A stretch of DNA of 47,504 bases from Gemmatimonadota bacterium (GCA_016200495.1 JACQES010000319.1:1-47504), one strand, 5' to 3'. Counted from the first letter of the stretch, positions 7,471 to 16,509 are shown. The notes: generated by a model not told the origin, from the letters alone. Numbers and translations are program-made.

Positions 7471-7511
7471 GGGGCCGCTCGTCCGCGAGCTCGGCCCCTT
7501 CTCCTTTTTTT
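7471..7511 (+). terminator. intrinsic-terminator-like hairpin in the leader of the TonB receptor
   Basis: GGGGCCG-CTCG pairs with CGAG-CT-CGGCCCC (two-base bulge) around a TCCG loop and is followed by TTCTCC and seven Ts. The T-run ends ten bases before the receptor ATG. A transcript for the receptor would have to pass through this element, so it may act as an attenuator. Between 7276 and 7470 I see no gene; the region is presumably promoter and leader. Confidence 0.6.
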
Positions 7512-7521
7512 CGTGGCGTTC

Positions 7522-10005
7522 ATGCTTGACCGTTCCCTTTCGTGGCGCGCGCCGTGCGCCGCGTTCCTGCTCGCGCTCGTCGCGCCGGCCGCCACGGCCC
7601 AGCGCGGCGGTGGTCCCGGCGAGATCCGCGGCCGCCTGGTCGGCGCCGGGGTGCCGAAGCCCATCGGCACCGGCACGGTCTCGGTGCGCCGCGGCAGCGA
7701 CACCGCGGTGGTCGCGCGGGTCCCCGTCCACGCCGACGGCAAGTTCGAGGTCACGGGCCTCGCCGTCGGCCGCTACGGCATCGCCGTGCGCGCGCTCGGC
7801 TTCGCCCCGCTCACGCGCCTCGCGATCGCGGTGACGGCGGAGCATCCGGTGGTGGAACTGGGCGACCTCGCCCTGACCGAGGTCGTGGTGCAGCTCGAGG
7901 GGCAGAAGGTCGTGGCCGAGAAGGAGGAGGTCGCGCTCTCGCCCGACCGGAACACGTACAGCGCGAAGAACATGACGTCCACGGCCGGCGGCACGGCGGT
8001 GGACGTGCTCCGCAACGTGCCGTCGGTGGAACTCGACGCCAACAACAACGTCTCGCTCCGCGGCAACACGAACGTCGTGGTGCAGATCAACGGGCGCCCG
8101 ACGCCGCTCAAGGGCGACCAGCTGGCGGCTTTCCTCGCGCAGCTGCCGGCCAGCATGGTCAAGCACGTGGAGGTGGCCACCAACCCGTCGGCCAAGAACG
8201 ATCCCGACGGCTCGGCGGGGCTCATCAACATCGTGCTCGACCAGGAGGCGGACATCGGCCTGTCGGGCGGGTTCAACTCGTCGGTCGGCACCACGGGGGC
8301 CGCGCAGCTCTCCGGCAACATCGCGTCGCAGACGGGCCCGTGGACCTGGTTCGTCTCGGCCAGCGGCTCGCTCGACGAGCGCCCGCTCGAGTCGTCGACG
8401 GACCGCAGCAACCATTTCACGACGTCGCCGGCGACGTCGTTCACCAACGGCGACGGCGCGAACCGGGGGCGCTCGGGCGGCCTGACGCTGCGCGGCGAGT
8501 ACCGGCTGACCAAGAAGGACGCCATCACCTTCGACGGGATGTCGTTCGTCGGCATGAACCGCAACGAGAACGGACTCACCCTCGCGAACGCCGACAACTC
8601 CGGCACGCCGACGGGGCTCGTGGACGAGTCGAACCTCGGGCAGTCGCACGGCTGGTCGCAGAACTACAACCTCGCGCTGCGCCACCTGGGCGACCCCAAG
8701 CAGACGGCGTGGTCCACGGAGCTCCGCTACAACGACAACGACAACACGAACGCGTCGGACCTCGCGAACCTGATCCTGCTCTCCGACCCGACCGTGTCGT
8801 CGCTCATCCCGTTCGAGCACGACCTCGCGGCCGGTCGGCAGACCTCGCTCTCGCTGCAGGGCGACTACACGCACCCGTTCGCGTGGGGCGGCAAGCTCGA
8901 GATCGGCGCGAAGGGGGTCGGACGCAACTCGGCCTACCAGTTCAACCCCGCGGTGGCGTCGGGCGTCGGCATGCCGCTCCTGCCCGACACTGCGCGCGCC
9001 ACGGCGTCGTCGTACCACGAGCGCACGGCATCGGCGTACGCGGTCTGGTCGCAGCCGCTCGGGCCGTTGGAGGTGCAGGCGGGGCTCCGGCTCGAGAAGG
9101 CCGACAACAACCTCGAGGTGCCGGCGACGGGGAAGCAGTACGACGTCAGCTACAGCAGCGCGTTCCCGAGCGCGATCCTCCGGTGGAACGCGACGCCGAT
9201 GCGCCAGTTCAAGCTGAGCTACGCGCGGCGCATCTCGCGCCCGGACGCGTTCCAGCTCTACCCGAGCGCCGTGCGGCAGGACGCGCGGAGCGTCTTCAAG
9301 GGCAATCCGTCGCTCCAGCCCGAGTACACCGACTCGTACGAGATGGGCTGGCAGGAAGCGCTGCCGTGGGGCTCGATCCAGGTGACGCCGTTCCTGCGCA
9401 AGTCGATCCAGTCGGTGCGCAACATCCAGACGATCGACTCGGCGGGCACGCTGATCAACACCTTCGACAACCTCGCGGGGACGACGACCTACGGCGCCGA
9501 CGTGAACGTCAACGTGCGCGCCGGTCCGCTCACCGTGAACGCGGGGGGCAGCGCGTACCACTACGCGAGCGACGCGTCGAACCTTCCCGGCAACCTGTCC
9601 ACGACGGCGAAGGTGTGGAACGTGCGCACGGGGATCACCTGGCAGGTGACGACCAAGGCCGACTTCCAGGCGTGGACGTCGTATCGCGGCCCGCAGGTGC
9701 GCGAGGGCGGCTCGAACGACGCCTTCATCTGGATGAACCTCTCGGCGCGCTACAAGCTGTGGGGCGACCAGGGGAGCATCACGCTGCGGGCGAGCGACCC
9801 GTTCGGGCTCACCTACTTCGGCTACCGCACCAACACGCCGCTCATCACCGAGAGCGGGGTGCGCTACTTCGGCGTGCGCGGCGTGTTCATCAGCGTCTCG
9901 CGCAGCTTCGGTCGGGCGCCGCAGTTCCGGCCGAAGGGGCGCGACTCGGGCGACGACACGAACACCGAGCGGCCGCCGACGGCGGGGCCGCCGGGGGCGA
10001 AGTAG
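7522..10005 (+). CDS. TonB-dependent outer membrane receptor
   Basis: This 827-residue protein begins with a Sec signal ending 'ATAQ'. Next is a carboxypeptidase-like regulatory domain (about residues 30-110), then a plug domain ('GGTAVDVLRNVPSVELD', 'VSLRGNTNVVVQINGRP', 'VEVATNPSAKNDPDGSAGLINIVL'), then a beta-barrel of the outer-membrane beta-barrel type 3 family. The last strands ('SARYKLWGDQGSITLRASDPFG') are followed by a polar tail of about 30 residues after 'VSRSFGRAP'. It imports an unknown large substrate with TonB energy. No SusD or transporter partner is adjacent. The ATG was chosen because it begins the signal peptide; no good ribosome binding site is visible, and an in-frame GTG lies three codons upstream. 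Confidence 0.9.
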   Translation: MLDRSLSWRAPCAAFLLALVAPAATAQRGGGPGEIRGRLVGAGVPKPIGTGTVSVRRGSDTAVVARVPVHADGKFEVTGLAVGRYGIAVRALGFAPLTRLAIAVTAEHPVVELGDLALTEVVVQLEGQKVVAEKEEVALSPDRNTYSAKNMTSTAGGTAVDVLRNVPSVELDANNNVSLRGNTNVVVQINGRPTPLKGDQLAAFLAQLPASMVKHVEVATNPSAKNDPDGSAGLINIVLDQEADIGLSGGFNSSVGTTGAAQLSGNIASQTGPWTWFVSASGSLDERPLESSTDRSNHFTTSPATSFTNGDGANRGRSGGLTLRGEYRLTKKDAITFDGMSFVGMNRNENGLTLANADNSGTPTGLVDESNLGQSHGWSQNYNLALRHLGDPKQTAWSTELRYNDNDNTNASDLANLILLSDPTVSSLIPFEHDLAAGRQTSLSLQGDYTHPFAWGGKLEIGAKGVGRNSAYQFNPAVASGVGMPLLPDTARATASSYHERTASAYAVWSQPLGPLEVQAGLRLEKADNNLEVPATGKQYDVSYSSAFPSAILRWNATPMRQFKLSYARRISRPDAFQLYPSAVRQDARSVFKGNPSLQPEYTDSYEMGWQEALPWGSIQVTPFLRKSIQSVRNIQTIDSAGTLINTFDNLAGTTTYGADVNVNVRAGPLTVNAGGSAYHYASDASNLPGNLSTTAKVWNVRTGITWQVTTKADFQAWTSYRGPQVREGGSNDAFIWMNLSARYKLWGDQGSITLRASDPFGLTYFGYRTNTPLITESGVRYFGVRGVFISVSRSFGRAPQFRPKGRDSGDDTNTERPPTAGPPGAK

Positions 10006-10020
10006 CCGTCGGCGCGCGCG

Positions 10021-10070
10021 GTCGGGCGTGCGCCGTCGGGCGTGCGCCGTCGGGCGTGCGCCGTCGGGCG
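10021..10070. repeat. 14-bp intergenic tandem repeat
   Basis: GTCGGGCGTGCGCC is repeated three times and followed by a partial copy, starting 15 bases after the receptor stop. The repeat lies between two convergent genes and contains no ORF. A GC-rich imperfect palindrome follows (about 10080-10108), which may help end transcription from both sides. Confidence 0.85.
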
Positions 10071-10109
10071 CGAGCGGGTGCGCCCGGGCGATCGCGCGAC
10101 CGCCCGCGC

Positions 10110-11432
10110 CTACGCGCGGCGCAGGCGCGTCGCGAGGAGCACGAGCCCGGCGCCCGCGACCATGAACGCGGCAATCACGTAGAGGCCCGACGCCGCGTCG
10201 CCGGTCGCGTCCTTCGAGACGCCGACCACGTACGGCGCGAGGAAGCCGGCCAGGTTGCCCACCGAGTTGACGGCCGCGATCCCGGCGGCCGCCGACACGC
10301 CGCGCAGCGCCGCGGTGGGCAACGTCCAGAAGAGTGCGATGTTGGTGAGCGCGCCCGACATCGCGGCGGTGGTGGCCGTGAGGCCGATGACCAGGTCGCT
10401 GCCGAACAGGCCAGCCACGACCAAGGCCCCGGCGCAGAGCAGGCAGCCGCCGACCAGGTGCCAGCGCCGGTCGCCCGACCGGTCGGAACTCATGCCGGCG
10501 AGCACCATCACGATGGCGGCCACCCCCGAGGGAATCGCGCTCAGGAGCCCCAGCCGCCCCGTGTCGGCGACGCCCATCGTGCTGATGAGCTGCGGCAGCC
10601 AGAACGAGATGCCGTAGAGCCCCGTCACGAGGCAGAAGTCGCACGCGGCGAACAGCAGCACGGCCGGGTCGCGCAGCGTGCGGAGCACGCTCACGTGCTC
10701 GGCCCCATGCGCTTCGGCCGCGAGGTTGCGCTGGAGCACGGCCCGTTCGTCGTCGGGCAGCCAGCGCGCTCCGGCGATCGAGTCCTCGAGCGCGACGTAC
10801 ACGACCACGCCCATCACCACCGACGGGATCCCCTCGAGCAGGAAGAGCCACTGCCAGCCGGCGAGGCCGTTCACCCCCGAGAGGCGATGCAGGATCCAGC
10901 CCGAGAGCGGTCCGCCGATCACCCCCGACACCGCGACGCCGGTGAGGAAGATCGAGAGGATCCGCCCGCGCCGCGACGCGGGATACCAGTGCATCAGGTA
11001 GTACACGATGCCCGGGAAGAACCCCGCCTCGGCGACGCCGAGCAGGAAGCGCAGCACGAGGAACGACGGCGTGCCGCGCACGAACATCATGAGGGCCGAC
11101 AGCACCCCCCACGTGACCATGATGCGCGCAATCCACCGGCGCGCACCGGTGCGATGCAGGATCAGGTTGCTCGGCACCTCGAACAGGAAGTAGCCGATGA
11201 AGAAGATGCCGGCCCCGACGCCGTAGGCCGTGTCGCTCATGTGCAGGTCGGCGAGCATCTGCAGCTTGGCGAACCCGACGTTGACGCGGTCGAGGTAGGC
11301 CACGAGGTAGCAGACAAACAGGATCGGGACGAGGCGCCAGGTGATTCGGCGGTAGGCGCGGGCCTCGAGGGCGGACGCCGGCTTGGTCGCCTGCGCGATG
11401 GTGCGCGCTGGCTCGCCGGACGGAGCTGTCAC
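10110..11432 (-). CDS. MFS transporter, anion:cation symporter (ACS) type
   Basis: This 440-residue protein has about twelve membrane helices in two halves with a central loop near residue 215. 'FVCYLVAYLDRVNVGFAKLQM' in helix 1 and 'GYFLFEVPSNLILHRTGARRWIARIMVTWG' are signatures of the ACS family, which imports organic acids and sugar acids such as tartrate, phthalate or galactonate derivatives with protons. It starts with GTG and overlaps the YdeI stop by four bases (GTGA), so the two are co-translated. The precise substrate cannot be read. Confidence 0.92.
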   Translation of the reverse strand: MTAPSGEPARTIAQATKPASALEARAYRRITWRLVPILFVCYLVAYLDRVNVGFAKLQMLADLHMSDTAYGVGAGIFFIGYFLFEVPSNLILHRTGARRWIARIMVTWGVLSALMMFVRGTPSFLVLRFLLGVAEAGFFPGIVYYLMHWYPASRRGRILSIFLTGVAVSGVIGGPLSGWILHRLSGVNGLAGWQWLFLLEGIPSVVMGVVVYVALEDSIAGARWLPDDERAVLQRNLAAEAHGAEHVSVLRTLRDPAVLLFAACDFCLVTGLYGISFWLPQLISTMGVADTGRLGLLSAIPSGVAAIVMVLAGMSSDRSGDRRWHLVGGCLLCAGALVVAGLFGSDLVIGLTATTAAMSGALTNIALFWTLPTAALRGVSAAAGIAAVNSVGNLAGFLAPYVVGVSKDATGDAASGLYVIAAFMVAGAGLVLLATRLRRA

Positions 11433-11986
11433 TTGAGTCCCAGCCGGCGCCCGGCGCGCAGCCTCTCGAGCGATTCGCGGATGCGCCGGTCACGCGTCTC
11501 GTCCGTGCGCGCCGTGTGAATCCAGACGACGAAGTTGCGGCGCTCGCGCGACGGAAGGGAGCCGAAGAAGCGCCACGCCGGCGCATCGGCCCTGAACGCC
11601 CTCGCGATGTACGCCGGGAGCACGGGAACCACGGGCTTGGGTGCGGAGCGTCGCGCCGAGGGCGCGGTGGCCAAGCCCGCTGGCGCGAGGCGCCCCGCCG
11701 CCTTGAGCTCCGCCCAACGGCGTCGGTTGACGTCGGACCATCGGCTCCCGGGGCGGCGCGGGGTCATCTTCACGGCGTAGCGATGGTCATCGAGCCGCTT
11801 GATGAGGCTGTCGATCCAGCCGAAGCACAGCGCCTCGTGCGCTGCGTCGTGGCGCGAGAACCCGGTCGGTTCCGCGGGCGCCTTGCGGAACACGAGCCAG
11901 ACGCCGGTGCTCCGCGCGTGGTGCCGCGTGAGCCACGCGCGCCACGCCTGGCGCGTCGTGCTGTCGAGAAGCGGAAGGGACGTCAC
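11429..11986 (-). CDS. YdeI/OmpD-associated family protein
   Basis: This protein of about 185 residues matches the YdeI/OmpD-associated (COG4430) family. 'TTRQAWRAWLTRHHARSTGVWLVFRK' leads to 'ALCFGWIDSLIKRLDDHRYAVKMTPRRPGSRWSDVNRRRWAEL', the best conserved block, and it ends with a helical 'RRNFVVWIHTARTDETRDRRI' segment. In enterobacteria YdeI has been linked to antimicrobial-peptide resistance, but the biochemical activity is unclear. Two GTG starts are possible: 11986, which fits the family's usual N-terminus, and 12058, which would overlap the upstream gene by 29 bases. The pairing with an MFS gene looks opportunistic. Confidence 0.82.
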   Translation of the reverse strand: MTSLPLLDSTTRQAWRAWLTRHHARSTGVWLVFRKAPAEPTGFSRHDAAHEALCFGWIDSLIKRLDDHRYAVKMTPRRPGSRWSDVNRRRWAELKAAGRLAPAGLATAPSARRSAPKPVVPVLPAYIARAFRADAPAWRFFGSLPSRERRNFVVWIHTARTDETRDRRIRESLERLRAGRRLGLK

Positions 11987-12029
11987 GCGGTGCGCCGCAT
12001 GACGTCCCGCATCGTGCGTCGGCCTCGCG

Positions 12030-12947
12030 TCACGGCGCCGCCGCGCGGGCGTCGGCACCGCGCCCGAGGCGCGGCAGGCCGAACCCCACCTTCATCGACA
12101 CGTTCGGCACGCGCGCCGCGACCACCTCGAACGCCACGCGCGCGCCCCACGCCTCGAGCACGGCGCCCACCGATGCCTGCGCGCCGAGCACGGTCTCGTC
12201 GTGCACGCTCACGAGCGCCGACTTCGCATGCGAGCGCGCCATCGTGCCCGACGCGGTGACGTACGGCGACAGGTGCGCGCGGTTCGAGAAGAACGCGAAC
12301 GACCGGCTCGCGAGCAGGTCCACGCCGCTCACCGAGAAATCGAGGTCGTCAGGACCGAACATGGAGACAAAGCTTACGCGCGCGGCCGCCGACCAGCCAC
12401 TCGTAGCGTCATCCACGAGGGCGTGCTGCACCTGCACGCCGTACACGCCGTAGTTCGCGTGCGAATTGCGGGTGAAGTAGACGCCGACGTCGGTGCGGTC
12501 GGTGACGCCGACGCGCGCGGTGATGCCCGGGACCTTGAGGCCGGGGCCCTCGTAGAGCCAGTGCGTGGAGTCGGGGTGGACCATCGTGTCGTTCCACGCC
12601 GCGTCGTTGTCGTTGATCCCCGACTGCCACTGCAGGAGCGAGAGTTCGACCGCGCCGCGCCCCATCGGGCGCGCGTCCACGAGCGGCCGGAAGTACGTGA
12701 CCACCGCCGCCTCGCCCGTGAACTGGCGCCACGCCGCCTGCGTGAGCGACGGGTCCAGCTGGAAGGAGCACTCCGTCCAGCGCTTGTTGACGTGTAGCGT
12801 GGGGCCCTCGTGGCTCATCACGGTCGTCGTCCGGACCTGGGCCCGTGCCGGCGTCGTGGCCAGGACGGTCGCCAGTCCCGTCGCCAGTCCGACCGCCAGG
12901 GCGCGCCGCAGGGGCTGCGCCGGGTACTGCCTGCCGATCTGTCGCAT
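12030..12947 (-). CDS. predicted outer-membrane beta-barrel protein
   Basis: This 305-residue protein has a long Sec signal ('LRRALAVGLATGLATVLATTPARAQ') and then many alternating strands of 8-12 residues ('GAVELSLLQWQSG', 'ITARVGVTDRTDVGVYFTRN', 'AHLSPYVTASGTMAR', 'GAVLEAWGARVAFEVVAARV'). This is the pattern of a small outer-membrane barrel such as those annotated as OmpA-like or transporter-like barrels. I do not recognise a specific family. The start is the second Met of the ORF, which begins the basic n-region. It lies upstream of the YdeI-MFS pair on the same strand. It could serve as an outer-membrane pore for the same substrate, but that is speculation. Confidence 0.7.
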   Translation of the reverse strand: MRQIGRQYPAQPLRRALAVGLATGLATVLATTPARAQVRTTTVMSHEGPTLHVNKRWTECSFQLDPSLTQAAWRQFTGEAAVVTYFRPLVDARPMGRGAVELSLLQWQSGINDNDAAWNDTMVHPDSTHWLYEGPGLKVPGITARVGVTDRTDVGVYFTRNSHANYGVYGVQVQHALVDDATSGWSAAARVSFVSMFGPDDLDFSVSGVDLLASRSFAFFSNRAHLSPYVTASGTMARSHAKSALVSVHDETVLGAQASVGAVLEAWGARVAFEVVAARVPNVSMKVGFGLPRLGRGADARAAAP

Positions 12948-13116
12948 ACGTCCCTCACTCGGTGTCTGCACGAGGACCGACCACCGGTCCCGCGTGAGCC
13001 GAGTGTACGAGGAACGAGGGGGCCGAGCGCTCGGACCGGTGGGCCGGGACGTCCAGTCCGGCCGGATCGGACGCCGGGCCGCGTGCCGCCGCGCGATGAG
13101 CGATGCGAACGACGGG

Positions 13117-13923
13117 CTACACTGACCGGGTCGCGGTCACCACCAGATCCGGATCGAGCACCGACACGGCCGTCGCGCGACCTCCCGCGACCGTGAAGCG
13201 GATGCGCACCGCCTCCGCGCCGATCGGGAAGAAGGTGAAGTCGCCGAGATGCCTCAGGTCCCTCGGAAAGGGCAGGCCGGGCCGGAAGATGGAGAGCGCG
13301 CCGGGTTGGGACGAGGTGATGTCGAGCCGATCGTTCGGGCTCGTACCGAAGGTGTAGGTCCCGACGCAGGCCGACACGGCGCCGGCGTCGACGGGCGCCA
13401 GCGGCGGCCCCGCGTCGGCGTCACCCAGCTGCTCGAGGAACTGGCGCACGCCGCGGGCGCGCTCGCCACCCACGCGCGCATGGTGCAGGAGCGTGAGGCT
13501 GTGGGGGCCGAGGATCCGCTGCGACCCTGGCGCGGCGGCGATGATGGCCTTCACGGTGTCGAGCTGCCCGAGCATGGTGGCCGAAAAGAGCGTGGGCCGT
13601 GCCCCGCGTGCGAGCAGGAGTTCGGCGATGTCGGCGCGTCCGACGTGCGATGCCGCGCCCAGCGCATCCTCCCAGTCACCGAAACCCCAGTCGATCGCCG
13701 CCTTGGCCAGCGCGGGATGTGCGTCCAGCAGCTGCTTCACGCGCGCGAATCCCCCGTGCGACACCTTGAGCATCTCCTCCACCATCTCCGCCTCCTGTCG
13801 CGGAAAGCCGGGGGTGATGCCCGCGACCGCACGCCGCTCCGCGCGACGGAGTCCGAGCGCCGCTCCCGCAACTCCGGTCATCGCAATGCCGAGGAAGGTC
13901 CGGCGTTCCGGCGTGTCCGCCAT
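13117..13923 (-). CDS. Tat-exported ankyrin-repeat protein with a C-terminal DUF3471-like domain
   Basis: This 268-residue protein starts with 'ERRTFLGIAMTGVAGAALG', a twin-arginine signal. Ankyrin repeats occupy about residues 45-150 ('ALGAASHVGRADIAELLLARGARPTLFSATMLGQLDTVKAIIAAAP'). The C-terminal 90 residues begin 'VSACVGTYTFG' and contain 'FRDLRHLGDFTFFPIG' like strands and a closing 'VTATR', resembling the DUF3471 lipocalin-like domain often found after beta-lactamase folds. It is therefore a small periplasmic two-domain protein, possibly protein- or ligand-binding. The ATG at 13923 has GGAG seven bases upstream; the GTG four codons earlier overlaps that site and is rejected. It is divergent from the hydrolase. 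Confidence 0.78.
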   Translation of the reverse strand: MADTPERRTFLGIAMTGVAGAALGLRRAERRAVAGITPGFPRQEAEMVEEMLKVSHGGFARVKQLLDAHPALAKAAIDWGFGDWEDALGAASHVGRADIAELLLARGARPTLFSATMLGQLDTVKAIIAAAPGSQRILGPHSLTLLHHARVGGERARGVRQFLEQLGDADAGPPLAPVDAGAVSACVGTYTFGTSPNDRLDITSSQPGALSIFRPGLPFPRDLRHLGDFTFFPIGAEAVRIRFTVAGGRATAVSVLDPDLVVTATRSV

Positions 13924-14073
13924 GATCGTCTCCACGTGCTGAAGGTGAGTGCTGGCAAGATGCAGCGAGGCGGCCGCTCGAACACGCGCCTCGCCACAAA
14001 GGTTCCGTCACGCGTGCGCGACATCGAGCAACGACGTGGAAGCGGGCGCCGATGCGCCGTCCGAGGATCACGG

Positions 14074-15171
14074 ATGCGACGCTCCATCGCCGGGCCGACG
14101 ACGCGTTCCATTCGGCACCTCATCGTGCTCGTGATCATCGGCGCCCTGCTCGCGTCGAGCGCGTGCGCGGCGCGCTTCGCGGTCGCGGGCGCGAGCGTGG
14201 CCTATCCGAGCGACGACGTGCGCCTCGCGGGCGCGTTGTACGAGCCGCCAGGCGCGGGCCCGTTTCCGGCCGTCGTCATGGTGCACGGGGCCGGCCCGGC
14301 GATCCACGACGACCCGTGGTTTCGCGTGCACGCGAACGCGTTCGTGCGACGCGGATTCGCGGTGCTCCTCTATGACAAGCGCGGCAGCGGCCAGTCGACC
14401 GGCCGGCTCGAGGAGGCCGACTACGATGACCTGGCCCGCGACGCGCTCGCGGGCGTGCGCTTCCTGCGATCGCGCCCCGAGATCGCGCCGATGGAGATCG
14501 GCGTGCTCGGCCTGAGCGAGGGCGGGTGGGTCGGTCCGCTGGCGGCGCGACGCGACTCGACGCTGGCGTTCGTGATCATGTGCTCCGGTTCGACGGTCCG
14601 TCCACTCGAACAGGTGGAATACTGGACCCGGACCGGCATGCGCGCTCGCGGCGCGCCCGACAGCCTGATCGCGCGCGCCTGGTCGCTCAAGCGGGCGGTC
14701 TGGGACTACTATGCGGACGTGGCGCGCGACAGCATCGTCGCGCGCGGTCCCGCGGGCCTCGCGCGACACGACACGCTGGCGCGTGCGCTCCGGGCGTTCG
14801 AGGCGTACGCGCCGCACATGATGACCGGCCTGGCCAGTCCGGCGCGACGGCCGATCGGCTTCTTCCGGGCGAACGCCAACATGATGTCGCATGATCCGAT
14901 CGCGACGCTCGACGCGCTGCGGAGCCCCGTGCTGGAGTTGCTCGGCGCCGACGACGTCACCGTCGATCCGGCCACGTCCGCGGCGGTGCTCGAGCGCTAC
15001 CGGTCGCGGGGACGCGACGTGACGGTGCGGGTGTTCCCGGGCGTCGGGCACTCGCTCACGCGATTCTCGCGGATCGAGCCGCTCGGGGAGGGCCGCTTTC
15101 CGGAGGGATACATGTCCTTCGTGACCGACTGGGCCGTGGCGCGCGTCGGTCGCATTCGGGGCACGTCGTAG
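14074..15171 (+). CDS. exported alpha/beta hydrolase
   Basis: This 365-residue protein begins with a hydrophobic signal ('LIVLVIIGALLASSAC') that may be a lipoprotein signal, though the residue three before Cys is Ser rather than Leu. The alpha/beta hydrolase core has 'VVMVHGAGP' (oxyanion strand), 'VLLYDKRGSGQSTG', the nucleophile elbow 'GLSEGG', an acid in 'LGADDVTVDP' and the catalytic His in 'GVGHSL'. It resembles the BAAT/DUF1100-like acyl esterase group acting on small esters. GAGGA sits six bases before the ATG. The much longer 640-aa ORF in the track is read-through upstream across the ankyrin gene. It is divergent from that gene. Confidence 0.88.
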   Translation: MRRSIAGPTTRSIRHLIVLVIIGALLASSACAARFAVAGASVAYPSDDVRLAGALYEPPGAGPFPAVVMVHGAGPAIHDDPWFRVHANAFVRRGFAVLLYDKRGSGQSTGRLEEADYDDLARDALAGVRFLRSRPEIAPMEIGVLGLSEGGWVGPLAARRDSTLAFVIMCSGSTVRPLEQVEYWTRTGMRARGAPDSLIARAWSLKRAVWDYYADVARDSIVARGPAGLARHDTLARALRAFEAYAPHMMTGLASPARRPIGFFRANANMMSHDPIATLDALRSPVLELLGADDVTVDPATSAAVLERYRSRGRDVTVRVFPGVGHSLTRFSRIEPLGEGRFPEGYMSFVTDWAVARVGRIRGTS

Positions 15172-15246
15172 CGCGCGCGAGATGGCCGCGTCGCCCGCCG
15201 CCGCCACGATCCACGTCGTCCGCTTCCCGCGGCCACGCGACGACGA

Positions 15247-16509
15247 CTAGCGATCGGCGGTCGCGCGGAACTCGGTCGGCGTGCGTCCCGTGTGCTTCTT
15301 GAACACCTGGTTGAAGGTGCTCTTGGAGGCGAAGCCGGCGTCGAGCGCCAGCGCGAGCAGCTTCCGCGAGTCGGCCTCGCCGGCGCTGATGCGGCGCTGG
15401 ACCTCGCGCACGCGGTACCCGTTCACGAAGTCGTAGAAGGTCTCGCCGACCTCGAGGTTGAGCACCTCGGAGAGCTTGTGCGGCGTGGTGCCGAGGGTGG
15501 CGGCCAGGTCGGCGAGGGTCAGCTCCGCATTGGTCCACGGACGCTGCTGTTCCATGGCCTCGAGCAGTCGCGCCTTGATGCGGCGCGCCTCGGGGGCGGA
15601 GAGGCCGGAGCGTTCGTAGCGGGCGGCGGCCGCGGGTTCGGGCGGCGACGCGGACGCCACGATATTCGCGGACTCGGCCATCGGCTCCGGCGCGGGCGCG
15701 GTGACGGCGACACTCGAGGCCGTGGCGCCCGGATCGGGCGGACTCGTGAACGCCACCGCGATCGGATACTCCGCCGTCTCGAAGCGGTAGACTTCGCCCT
15801 GCCGGAGCCCCATGTAGCCGATCGCATAGACGATCATCGCCACCGCGAGCGAGACCACGTCGTCGCCGCGCGCCGCACCCGGCCCACGCGGGATGACGTG
15901 GACGAAGACCGCGATGAGCCAGACGGCCGCCGCGCCCGCTCCCAGCCAGAGCAGCCACCGCAAGTTCACGTGCTCCGTGTGCGAGTAGCTCTCCTTCACC
16001 CGTTCGGCGTGCCGGCGCAGGAAGAGGATCGTGGCCACGCCGTAGCCGACGCCGAGGAGGTACCTGATGGGATCGGCCGCGCGCATGAGCAGCGTGCGCT
16101 CGCCCATGAGGATGCGCTCGTAGAACGCGCGCTTCCCCTCGGCGTCCATGAGGAAGACCGGCAGCGCGGCGACGACGACCGCGACGAAGGGCACGAAGTG
16201 GAGCGCGTCCACCGGCCGCAGCGTGCGTTGGCGATCGGCGGCGGCCTGCGCGTAGAGCAGCACGAGCGGCCCGAACAGGAAGGGGAGCGGATAGCCCAGC
16301 CCGAAGAGCTGCGGCCAGCGCACCTCGAGGCCGGCGGCGTAGTAGACGTTGGAGGCGAGGAACGCGGAGAACGCGAGCATGGCCACCGCCAGCAGCCGAT
16401 TGGCCGTGCGATTGCGGCGCCGCGTGGCGAGCGCGCCGGCGAGGACGACACCCTGGATCGCCCCGAGGAGGACGATCAGGTGGAGGGGGTCGAGGGTGAG
16501 GGAGGGCAT
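15247..16509 (-). CDS. AraC family regulator with an N-terminal membrane sensor
   Basis: This 420-residue protein has about seven hydrophobic helices in residues 1-245 ('HLIVLLGAIQGVVLAGALATRRR' at the start, 'VVSLAVAMIVYAIGYMGLRQGEVY' at the end). A Pro/Ala linker of about 50 residues follows, then an AraC DNA-binding domain from about residue 310. That domain has both HTH motifs: 'TLADLAATLGTTPHKLSEVLN' and 'DAGFASKSTFNQVFKKHTGRTPTEFR'. Such 7TM-AraC proteins sense a signal at the membrane and act locally. The 573-aa ORF-track start lies within the next gene and is rejected. The ligand and targets are unknown; it is the last gene of the long minus-strand series. Confidence 0.88.
   Translation of the reverse strand: MPSLTLDPLHLIVLLGAIQGVVLAGALATRRRNRTANRLLAVAMLAFSAFLASNVYYAAGLEVRWPQLFGLGYPLPFLFGPLVLLYAQAAADRQRTLRPVDALHFVPFVAVVVAALPVFLMDAEGKRAFYERILMGERTLLMRAADPIRYLLGVGYGVATILFLRRHAERVKESYSHTEHVNLRWLLWLGAGAAAVWLIAVFVHVIPRGPGAARGDDVVSLAVAMIVYAIGYMGLRQGEVYRFETAEYPIAVAFTSPPDPGATASSVAVTAPAPEPMAESANIVASASPPEPAAAARYERSGLSAPEARRIKARLLEAMEQQRPWTNAELTLADLAATLGTTPHKLSEVLNLEVGETFYDFVNGYRVREVQRRISAGEADSRKLLALALDAGFASKSTFNQVFKKHTGRTPTEFRATADR

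Noticed and set aside
7417-11586. 1389-aa minus-strand ORF
   Set aside because: It is antisense to the TonB receptor, with an Arg/Ala-rich composition and no motif; it is a shadow of real genes.
13023-13034. CCGAGCGCTCGG palindrome upstream of the outer-membrane protein
   Set aside because: A 12-bp palindrome in very GC-rich DNA is expected by chance and no promoter is seen beside it.
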